From DATLAN01 sp035527455 (lineage in GTDB: Bacteria; Planctomycetota; Planctomycetia; Pirellulales; Thermoguttaceae): a stretch of 15,864 nucleotides of DNA. The stretch covers positions 1 to 15,864 of the forward strand of contig DATLAN010000181.1 of NCBI GenBank assembly GCA_035527455.1, given 5' to 3'. The translations under genes and the position numbers were made by a program. Position 1 is the stretch's first letter, and the number at the start of each line of letters is the position of its first letter. Shown here piece after piece: positions 1-5,082 of the stretch. The notes under the pieces are model-generated. The model searched no databases. It saw only the letters and a list, made by a program, of their open reading frames with translations, and was not told the DNA's origin.

Positions 1-953
1 CCGGGCTCTCCACCGGCGATGGTCCCCAGGTCGGCGAACAGGTCCATGTCGATGGCCTCGTCGATGAACCGGACCGTCCCGTCGCACAAGAGGAAATTCA
101 GCCCGCCGCCGTGAGGGCTCCCCCATCCGCGCCGACACGGCAGACTGTAGCCCGGGCCCTCTTCGGACCGACAGCGATCGTAGTCGCCGTACAACGTTCG
201 CGCTTGGGCGGTGGTCGACGAAAGGCTGTAGAACGCATACGAATAGGCCCAGAGCGTGCGATAGTCGCGGCCGGTTTCGGTCGTGGACTCGCCGACCAGA
301 AACGTGTTGGCCAGGCCGTCGGTGACGTCGTCGGTGCTCTCGGCGGTCAGCCCGAGCACGCCGACCGTGTGCAACGGGCCCCGCCAGCGACGAGGATAGT
401 CGACGTCCTGTGCCCAATCCAGGAACACCCGGCCGTCGCTGCGGCCGGATACGCCGCGATACGAGCCGGGCATGTACGGCACGCCCAGGCCGTACTGAGA
501 CGCCGGACCGAAAGCGGGTATCGTCAACTCGTCGTCGGCCGTGTCGCCGGGGCAGGTGTACGCGCCGATCGAGGTCTCTCGCACCTCTCGGTTTTCGGGC
601 GCTTCGTTGTACGTGTTCTGGTCGTACGCCCTGTACAAGCTCTCCAGGCCCAGGTGCGGGAGGATCAGAATCATCCAGTTGGCGCGGTCCTCGGAGGGCG
701 AGTCGACTCCCGGCCGCCGGCTGCCCGGACAAACGCCGGCCGTCTTGGCGTAGTTGCCCGGCGGAAACGTGCCTCGGGTGGTTTGGAAGGCGTGCAGCGC
801 CGTACCGATTTCCCTGAGGTTGTTGGCGCACCGTGAGCGCCGGGCCGACTCCCGCGCCCCCTGCACGGCCGGCACGAGCAACCCGAGCAGACTCCCGATG
901 ATCGCAATGACCACCAGCAATTCAACCAACGTGAAACCGTTGTTTTTTCGCAT
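1..953 (-). CDS. DUF1559 family protein with prepilin-type N-terminus (partial, C-terminus beyond left edge)
   Basis: The N-terminus MRKNNGFTLVELLVVIAIIG is a class III (type IV pilin-like) prepilin signal: a short basic leader, G before the FTLVE cleavage site, then one hydrophobic helix. A DUF1559 body follows, with conserved NNLREIGTALHAF near residue 45, CPGD in the middle, and near the visible end the H-x9-DG motif (PHGGGLNFLLCDG), the hallmark of this Planctomycete family. About 317 residues are visible and the frame is still open at base 1, so a short C-terminus is missing. The start at 953 has an AGGA motif 7 bases upstream. The gene overlaps the end of the upstream PEP-CTERM gene by 32 bases, so the two are probably co-transcribed. 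The family is thought to be exported and processed like a pseudopilin; its substrate and exact role are unknown. Confidence 0.93.
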   Translation of the reverse strand, partial: MRKNNGFTLVELLVVIAIIGSLLGLLVPAVQGARESARRSRCANNLREIGTALHAFQTTRGTFPPGNYAKTAGVCPGSRRPGVDSPSEDRANWMILILPHLGLESLYRAYDQNTYNEAPENREVRETSIGAYTCPGDTADDELTIPAFGPASQYGLGVPYMPGSYRGVSGRSDGRVFLDWAQDVDYPRRWRGPLHTVGVLGLTAESTDDVTDGLANTFLVGESTTETGRDYRTLWAYSYAFYSLSSTTAQARTLYGDYDRCRSEEGPGYSLPCRRGWGSPHGGGLNFLLCDGTVRFIDEAIDMDLFADLGTIAGGEP

Positions 954-2040
954 CGTGCGTTCCTGTTCGTGCCTTGCGGCGGCGACGTTGCCGGGCGCCA
1001 ATCCAAAACGTAACTGCGCCCGCGGCCAAGAGCGCGACACTCCCCGGTTCCGGGACCGGCGAGAAGTCGGCGGCTTGCATGGCCAGCAGCCGGTAGTCGC
1101 CGGTGCCGCCGGGGGATAGCTGGTCCAGGATGCCGACGACGTGGAAGTAACCCTCGGGCGTGGGCTCGAGGTCGAAACTCTCGTTCAGCCCCAAATGGAT
1201 GCCCAGTGTCCGGCCGGTGGCGTCGATCAACGTCAGATCGGTATTGCTTGCCCAGGGCGTATCCTCCAGAAACCTGACGTTGCAGATCTCCAGCAAGGTC
1301 GACTGATAGTGCTCCCCGCCGGAGGCTCGGGTGGGATCGAAGATCGCCGCGTCGGCGGCGTTCTTGAGGACCTCCAGCGCGAGCGGCGTCGGCGTCGGCA
1401 GGCCGTAATCCTCGTCCAGAATGACGACCTCGAAATCGTAGATCGGGTCCTTCAGGTGCCGCTCGTTCACGTTCATCTTTCCGGAGTAATACAAACCCGC
1501 GCGGACGCGAATCTCGACCAGGTTGCCGGCGCGGACCAGCGGCCACGCGGTGCTGCCCTCGTACCAGAGTTGCAGCCGATCCAACTCGGCGTACCATTGG
1601 GCGTCGGTATAACTGAACACCGGCTCCTGGTGCATAACATGGTTGCCGTAGTTCTGCCCGATCCAGCAGGCGGTGCCGCCGAAATCCCCGTCGTCCCACG
1701 TGTCGCCGGCCAAATCCACCGCCTGGACGTAGAACTCGGCCTGGCCGCCCAACTCGAACAAGTGCAAGCCGGGGTCGTAGGCGGCCGTCGGGTCCAGCCA
1801 GTCTTCGGTGTTGTTGAGAACGACTCCTCGGAGCCTGAAGGGGAAGCCGCCGGCGTAGGCGCCGGTGCCATTCGAGTTGACGGCCTGGTAAACGTCGTGC
1901 CGGATGAAGTCGACGTCCTGTTCCCAGTTCTGGGCGTCGGTGATCGCAGCCGGGCCGAAAATCATGGCCGCCGCAAGACCTCCGCACAAGAGAATGCGCG
2001 CACAGACGCCGCGCGGCCACTGCAATTTCGACCCGTTCAT
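922..2040 (-). CDS. PEP-CTERM sorting-domain exported protein
   Basis: This 372-residue protein has a Sec-type signal peptide (basic start MNGSKLQWPRG, hydrophobic core to about residue 28, then AITDAQNW). It ends with a PEP-CTERM sorting signal: VPEPGS, a hydrophobic stretch (VALLAAGAVTFWIGA) and an Arg-rich tail. In other bacteria such proteins are processed and anchored by an exosortase. The central part, rich in acidic and aromatic residues, was not recognised; residues about 240-330 could be an OB-like beta domain, but this is a guess. I chose the ATG at 2040 over the one at 2055, because GGAGG (2049-2053) lies 8 bases before it and the upstream ATG is part of that motif. The tail after the Arg cluster continues into the overlap with the DUF1559 gene. 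A good promoter and palindrome lie upstream. Confidence 0.87.
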   Translation of the reverse strand: MNGSKLQWPRGVCARILLCGGLAAAMIFGPAAITDAQNWEQDVDFIRHDVYQAVNSNGTGAYAGGFPFRLRGVVLNNTEDWLDPTAAYDPGLHLFELGGQAEFYVQAVDLAGDTWDDGDFGGTACWIGQNYGNHVMHQEPVFSYTDAQWYAELDRLQLWYEGSTAWPLVRAGNLVEIRVRAGLYYSGKMNVNERHLKDPIYDFEVVILDEDYGLPTPTPLALEVLKNAADAAIFDPTRASGGEHYQSTLLEICNVRFLEDTPWASNTDLTLIDATGRTLGIHLGLNESFDLEPTPEGYFHVVGILDQLSPGGTGDYRLLAMQAADFSPVPEPGSVALLAAGAVTFWIGARQRRRRKARTGTHDAKKQRFHVG

Positions 2041-2077
2041 GGACGCTGCCTCCATCGTTGTGGGCTGGTGGTGTTAC

Positions 2078-2097
2078 GTATTACGATGCAGTAATAC
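2078..2097. promoter_or_regulatory. Palindrome GTATTAC-N6-GTAATAC, possible operator or leader hairpin
   Basis: A perfect 7-bp inverted repeat with a 6-base spacer lies at the predicted transcription start of the PEP-CTERM gene. This position suits a repressor operator or a hairpin at the 5' end of the mRNA. An alternative smaller palindrome, CAGTA-A-TACTG, covers 2089-2099. No regulator can be named from the sequence. Confidence 0.4.
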
Positions 2098-2102
2098 TGA
2101 TG

Positions 2103-2130
2103 ATTCTAGCGGAAATGCGGGCCTTTGCAA
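2103..2130 (-). promoter_or_regulatory. Sigma-70-type promoter for the PEP-CTERM/DUF1559 pair
   Basis: On the minus strand, TTGCAA (2125-2130) and TAGAAT (2103-2108) are separated by 16 bases, matching -35 and -10 hexamers at 4/6 and 5/6. The predicted transcript start, near 2096, lies about 55 bases before the start codon at 2040. This is a motif match only. Confidence 0.5.
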
Positions 2131-2203
2131 GCGATTTCGCCCCAACGGACGGAAAAAAGACAAAAAAGTAACTCTTCAGCCACCTTGCAGTCGGCATCGA
2201 TTT

Positions 2204-2215
2204 GTAGCCGGATTC
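2204..2215 (+). repeat. Left half of a REP-like hairpin interrupted by the mobile element
   Basis: This holds GTAG, CC and then GGATTC. If the element at 2216-3826 and one copy of GGATTC are removed, the rejoined site reads GTAG-CCGGATTC-GCAA-GAATTCGG: an 8-bp stem with one G-T pair and a GCAA loop. A GTAG tetranucleotide before a hairpin is the classic REP layout. The right half is at 3833-3844. Confidence 0.5.
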
Positions 2216-2240
2216 GGGTAGTGTCCCAAGAGCGTGTTGC
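2216..2240 (+). repeat. Left terminal inverted repeat of the mobile element
   Basis: It begins GGGTAGTGTCC, with GTGTTGC at its inner end. It pairs with 3802-3826; the five mismatches are at position 12 and positions 15-18. Confidence 0.7.
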
Positions 2241-2301
2241 TCTTCGCCCCCCCCGTATAGTGGGTTTTTGCAATACCCCACAATATGGCCTAGCGGACCC
2301 C

Positions 2302-2329
2302 TTGATTTTATAGATACAGCATGTATAAT
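2302..2329 (+). promoter_or_regulatory. Sigma-70-type promoter for the SDH-family protease gene
   Basis: TTGATT (2302-2307) and a perfect TATAAT (2324-2329) are 16 bases apart. The ATG at 2321 overlaps the -10 box and cannot be the start, so translation should begin at 2435, leaving a leader of about 100 bases. The promoter lies inside the mobile element, so the cargo carries its own expression signal. Confidence 0.6.
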
Positions 2330-2434
2330 GCGGGTTCCCGAGGCACGGAGGTCAGGGATGTCAGGTCGAACGGAGCTACTCAGCCGCATGTCCTTTGGTC
2401 GCGGCTTTCTTTGTGCGCTTGCTTGGTTGACATC

Positions 2435-3529
2435 ATGTCTGATGAAATCGCTAAGGCCCAGGAGGTCTTTCAGAAGATCGCTGATTCGTATCAGGCTGAC
2501 ATCATCGTATTTGCTGGCCCGGTAGCCATCCAGTCGGAGCGACGGCTTAACGATGCCATCAGAACCGGACAAAGGCGAGACAACGTCCTGCTACTGCTGT
2601 CAACGCTGGGCGGCTCGGCCGACGTGGCCTACCAGATAGTTCGTTGCCTGCAAAGGAACTACGACACCTTCGTGCTCTTTGTCGATTCAGCCTGCAAGAG
2701 CGCGGGTACACTCATGGCTCTGGGTGCGAACCAGATTATCATGTCGGATACCGCCGAATTGGGTCCCCTTGATATCCAAGTGCAAAGGCCGGGGGAACTA
2801 GGGGAGTATATTTCCGGATTGACGCCCATCCAATCGCTGGATACTCTTCGCAGGGAATTCTTCGCTGCATTTGAGGACTACTTCTTGACGCTGCGTTTTC
2901 GGAGTGGCCTCCAGATCAGCACGAGAATGGCGGCCGACGTTGCTGCCCAGATGGCCGTCGGCGCTTTCAGCCCGATCTACGGGCAGTTTGATCCATTGCG
3001 GCTTGCTGATAATGTTCGTGCAAACATGATCGCCCTTGAATACGGCCAGCGAATCCGGACGACTAACGTAAAAGACGATACAATTGAGAGGTTAATCGCC
3101 GGTTACCCGTCCCACAGCTTTGTAATTGACAGAAGCGAAGCCACGCAACTATTTGAGAACGTTCGGGCGCCGACTAAGCTTGAATTCGATCTCGCCAATT
3201 TCTTCCATCCAATAGCCGAAACGGCTATCGAGCAAGAAGAAACGGTGATACGACTAATCCCAGAGGCACTTTCAGAATCAGGAGATACTAATGAGGCGGG
3301 CCATCGAGAGACTGGAAAAGTACCGCAAACGGCAGATGCGGACAATCGAACGGCTGGCGAACAAACGCTGCAAGCCGGTCAAGACGATTCCGCGCATAGT
3401 GTCGATAGGAACAATGGAACGGCGACGGGGGGCGGATCAGAATCGCGCGATACTACAGAAGATCCTGGACCAACCGTAACGGATAGCGACAAGACGGCAG
3501 GGGCGGGGGTCGAACCCGCGCCGGGGTGA
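2435..3529 (+). CDS. SDH family Clp-fold serine protease (ClpP/crotonase-like, SppA-related)
   Basis: This is a 364-residue protein if started at MSDEIAKAQE. Residues about 20-260 match the SDH-type Clp-fold family: a buried strand VLLLLSTLGGSADVAYQIV (51-69; GG forms the oxyanion turn), the nucleophile motif DSACKSAGTLMALGA (S89 in KSAGT), then AELGPLDIQV (107-116), and YPSHSFVIDR (224-233) with a possible catalytic His. There is no signal peptide, so it is likely cytosolic. Family members are annotated as serine dehydrogenase proteinases, but their true substrates are mostly unknown. I rejected the ATG at 2321 because it is inside the promoter. The start has no clear ribosome site. The tail from about residue 283 is low-complexity, overlaps a second ORF, and runs into the tRNA-like gene on the other strand. 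The gene may once have ended near 3290 before a frame change. Confidence 0.8.
   Translation: MSDEIAKAQEVFQKIADSYQADIIVFAGPVAIQSERRLNDAIRTGQRRDNVLLLLSTLGGSADVAYQIVRCLQRNYDTFVLFVDSACKSAGTLMALGANQIIMSDTAELGPLDIQVQRPGELGEYISGLTPIQSLDTLRREFFAAFEDYFLTLRFRSGLQISTRMAADVAAQMAVGAFSPIYGQFDPLRLADNVRANMIALEYGQRIRTTNVKDDTIERLIAGYPSHSFVIDRSEATQLFENVRAPTKLEFDLANFFHPIAETAIEQEETVIRLIPEALSESGDTNEAGHRETGKVPQTADADNRTAGEQTLQAGQDDSAHSVDRNNGTATGGGSESRDTTEDPGPTVTDSDKTAGAGVEPAPG
3291..3479 (+). CDS. Small basic hypothetical protein overlapping the protease tail
   Basis: This 62-residue ORF (MRRAIERLEKYRKRQMRTIE...) was not recognised. It is rich in Arg and Lys and probably helical in its first 25 residues. It is in the +1 frame relative to the protease ORF. 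Two things favour it being real: an AGGAG motif lies 7 bases before its ATG, and third codon positions in this frame are about 70% G/C, against about 50% for the protease frame over the same bases. One frame here may be a relic: an indel just upstream would let the protease stop at a TAA overlapping this ATG. It could be a partner of the protease, or a non-functional ORF. Confidence 0.45.
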   Translation: MRRAIERLEKYRKRQMRTIERLANKRCKPVKTIPRIVSIGTMERRRGADQNRAILQKILDQP

Positions 3530-3594
3530 TGCTTTGACGGGCTACCCGGACAATCGATTATAAGTCGGCCGCCTTGCCACTCGGCCACCCTGCC
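3496..3594 (-). tRNA. Class-II tRNA-like gene with apparent UAU anticodon, possibly degenerate
   Basis: On the minus strand, the acceptor stem GGCAGGG pairs perfectly with CCCTGCC. The D arm (GCC-GAGTGGCAA-GGC) resembles serine tRNAs, and the T arm is perfect (GCGGG, loop TTCGACC, CCCGC). The anticodon stem-loop reads GCCGA-CTTATAA-TCGAT, giving anticodon TAT (codon AUA, Ile). It has three good pairs, one C-A mismatch and one G-T pair. The variable region is about 33 bases and includes a CGGG-TAG-CCCG hairpin plus about 15 extra bases. No CCA is encoded. A Ser-like body with an Ile anticodon is abnormal, so this may be a decayed tRNA, a miscoding tRNA or a tRNA mimic. It lies inside the mobile element and overlaps the end of the protease ORF on the other strand. 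Confidence 0.55.
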
Positions 3595-3598
3595 GAAC

Positions 3599-3638
3599 AA
3601 CAAAGGCCTCATGGCTATTTAGTCATGGGGCCTTTGTT
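3599..3638 (+). terminator. Strong hairpin, likely terminator of the element's plus-strand cargo
   Basis: A 15-bp stem (3599-3613 with 3624-3638, one T-G pair) encloses a 10-base loop. It is followed on the plus strand by the T-rich stretch ATTTCTT. It lies downstream of the protease and the small ORF, as expected for a rho-independent terminator, though the T tract is interrupted. It is also only 4 bases upstream of the tRNA-like gene on the opposite strand. Confidence 0.55.
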
Positions 3639-3660
3639 ATTTCTTGAGAAAGTCTACGGA

Positions 3661-3816
3661 TCGTCCATACCCTTCCAACTCTTGCCGGGCAACAAGCCTG
3701 AGACGCTAATCAAGACGACGCCGGCCGTAGCTGCCGGGCTGGCAGATCGGCCTTGGAGCGTCCGGCAACTCTTGGAGGCCATGGCCCCGCCAACCGGACC
3801 GGCAACACAAAATTAG
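3661..3816 (+). pseudogene. C-terminal relic of a DDE-type transposase
   Basis: The frame ending at TAG 3814-3816 encodes NKPETLIKTTPAVAAGLADR followed by PWSVRQLLEAM. The pattern TPA-x-AAG-(L/V)-x-(D/H)-x-x-W-x-(hydrophobic) is typical of the last residues of several DDE transposases (after the usual RPHETL-type segment). Its stop codon overlaps the first base of the outer TIR motif, which is where a transposase normally ends. Upstream of about 3661 the similarity fades, and no catalytic domain is present in the window. The match is from memory of the family. Confidence 0.5.
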
Positions 3817-3826
3817 GACACTACCC
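3802..3826 (-). repeat. Right terminal inverted repeat of the mobile element
   Basis: Read inward on the minus strand it begins GGGTAGTGTCC, with GTGTTGC at its inner end. It matches the left end at 20 of 25 positions. GGATTC follows directly at 3827-3832. Confidence 0.7.
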
Positions 3827-3832
3827 GGATTC

Positions 3833-3844
3833 GCAAGAATTCGG
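3833..3844 (+). repeat. Right half of the interrupted REP-like hairpin
   Basis: This is the GCAA loop followed by GAATTCGG, which pairs with CCGGATTC at 2208-2215. The hairpin is complete only when the mobile element is removed. The 52 bases between here and the tandem array at 3897 hold nothing I recognise. Confidence 0.45.
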
Positions 3845-3896
3845 GGAATTCCGTGTGAAACCCCCATCCGTCGAGGGGTATCAATGGACTCCCCGA

Positions 3897-4022
3897 GGGC
3901 GCGAGCGGCCGCGAAGAGGGCGCGACGGGCGGGAAACAGGGCGCGACCGGCGGGGATGAGGGCGCGACCGGCGGGGAAGAGGGCGCGACCGGCGGGGAAG
4001 AGGGCCCGACCGGCGGTCGCGG
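3897..4022. repeat. Six tandem 21-bp repeats downstream of pseI
   Basis: Units start at 3897, 3918, 3939, 3960, 3981 and 4002. Units 4 and 5 are identical (GGGCGCGACCGGCGGGGAAGA), unit 3 differs at one base, and units 1, 2 and 6 are diverged. The array ends 7 bases from the pseI stop codon. The period is a multiple of three, and on the minus strand one frame is an open PPVAPSS repeat, but no gene start leads into it. A noncoding array is more likely. Confidence 0.85.
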
Positions 4023-4029
4023 CTTTGTG

Positions 4030-5082
4030 CTACTCGACGTGGCGCCAGTGAAGGGGAGTTCCTCGGGCGACGTCCGCGCGGGCCGGCCGGCCGAGGATCT
4101 GCTCCAGAAAACGCGGGTGCAGGCCGTCGCCCGGCCGGATCGAACGGACGTTCTCGGCCGTGAATTCTTCTCCCGCCTTGATGTCCTCCACCACGAACAG
4201 CGACCGCCGCAGGCGTCGAAGGTCGGTTTCCTGCTCGCTGGGGCCGTAATGCACGCCGCCCAGCGCCGCACGGGCGATACGAACGGCCTGGACCATCTGC
4301 TTGAACTCGGCCGGTTCGAGCGAGAACCGGCCGTCCGGACCGCCATCCGCCCGGCTCATGGTCAGGTGCTTCTCGAGGATGGACGCCCCGGCAGCCACCG
4401 CGGCCACCGGTACGGCCGGCTCGAGCGTATGGTCCGATAGTCCCGCCACCACGTCGAACGTATCGGCCAGGTGGGCGATGGTTCGCAGGTTCATCTCCTC
4501 CGGCGATGCGGGATACGCGCTGGTACACTTCAGCAAGGCCAACTCCGATCCGCCGGCCTCACGAAGCGAGCCGATCGCCTCGTCGATCTCCCCCAGCGTC
4601 GCCATCCCGGTCGAGAGAATCACCGGCTTGCCGGTCGCCGCGACCCGTCGCAGCAGCGGCAAGTCGACCAGCTCGAATGAAGCGATTTTATAGGCCGGCA
4701 CCTGCATCTGCTCGAGAAAATCGACGGAGCCAGAATCGAACGGCGTGGAGAACAGCGCCAGGCCCAGTCCGTCGGCGATCCGCTTCAACTTCGGCTGCCA
4801 CGCCCGGGGCATGGCGGCTTCCCTGTAGAGATCGTACAACGTGCGGCCCGACCAAATTGTCCCCTCGATGCGGAAGCACGGGCGGTCGCAATCGATCGTC
4901 AAGGCGTCGGGCGTGTAGGTCTGGAGCTTGACGGCGTCGGCCCCTGCATCGGCGGCCGCCTCGAGGATCTTGACCGCCTGCTGAAAATCGCCGCGGTGAT
5001 TGGCCGACATCTCGGCCACGACATAGGGCGGCTCGTCGGGCCCGATCCGTCTGCCGGCGATTTGCAGCGATTTCCCGCTCAT
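4030..5082 (-). CDS. pseI: Pseudaminic acid synthase PseI (NeuB family with SAF domain)
   Basis: This 350-residue enzyme condenses phosphoenolpyruvate with 6-deoxy-AltdiNAc to give pseudaminic acid. The NeuB TIM barrel covers about residues 25-270, with VVAEMSANHRGD (21-32), VKLQTYTPD (51-59), FSTPFD (111-116), KIASFEL (132-138), ILSTGMAT (155-162) and EKHLTMSRADGGPDGRFS (237-254). The C-terminal SAF (antifreeze-like) domain is about residues 291-349 (RRSLFVVEDIKAGEEFT, NVRSIRPGDGLHPR). The length is usual for the family. The ATG overlaps the stop codon of the upstream pseG gene (ATGA), so translation is coupled. I prefer PseI over sialic or legionaminic acid synthase because of the surrounding pse genes. 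It is the last gene of the operon and is followed by the 21-bp repeat array. Confidence 0.92.
   Translation of the reverse strand: MSGKSLQIAGRRIGPDEPPYVVAEMSANHRGDFQQAVKILEAAADAGADAVKLQTYTPDALTIDCDRPCFRIEGTIWSGRTLYDLYREAAMPRAWQPKLKRIADGLGLALFSTPFDSGSVDFLEQMQVPAYKIASFELVDLPLLRRVAATGKPVILSTGMATLGEIDEAIGSLREAGGSELALLKCTSAYPASPEEMNLRTIAHLADTFDVVAGLSDHTLEPAVPVAAVAAGASILEKHLTMSRADGGPDGRFSLEPAEFKQMVQAVRIARAALGGVHYGPSEQETDLRRLRRSLFVVEDIKAGEEFTAENVRSIRPGDGLHPRFLEQILGRPARADVARGTPLHWRHVE

Larger units (their letters stand above)
2216..3826 (+). mobile_element. Cargo-carrying insertion element with TIRs and 6-bp target duplication
   Basis: The left end (2216-2240) and the inverted right end (3802-3826) match at 20 of 25 positions. 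The outer 11 bases, GGGTAGTGTCC, are identical, followed by a shared AA and a shared GTGTTGC. GGATTC lies directly outside both ends (2210-2215 and 3827-3832) as a target-site duplication. Inside are an SDH-family protease gene, a small ORF, a tRNA-like gene on the minus strand, a hairpin, and the last ~45 codons of a transposase whose stop codon lies within the right TIR, as in an ordinary insertion sequence. The rest of the transposase is missing, so the element appears non-autonomous. GC content and codon use are visibly lower than in the flanks. I could not assign an IS family. Confidence 0.72.

Noticed and set aside
1141..2094. 317-residue plus-strand ORF
   Set aside because: It is the complement of the PEP-CTERM gene, which has a clear signal peptide and sorting motif; high GC creates long antisense frames.
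2081..2572. 163-residue minus-strand ORF across the left end of the mobile element
   Set aside because: It lies opposite the protease gene and its promoter, resembles no known family, and crosses the TIR and target duplication.
3597..3640. Hairpin as terminator of the tRNA-like gene
   Set aside because: The hairpin is on the 5' side of that gene on the minus strand, so it cannot end its transcript; plus-strand termination fits better.
3897..4022. CRISPR array
   Set aside because: The 21-bp units are directly adjacent with no spacers, and no cas genes are present.
3813..4346. Minus-strand ORF with PPVAPSS repeats
   Set aside because: The repeat peptide comes from the 21-bp array, and the upstream part is a shifted frame of pseI with no start or family match.
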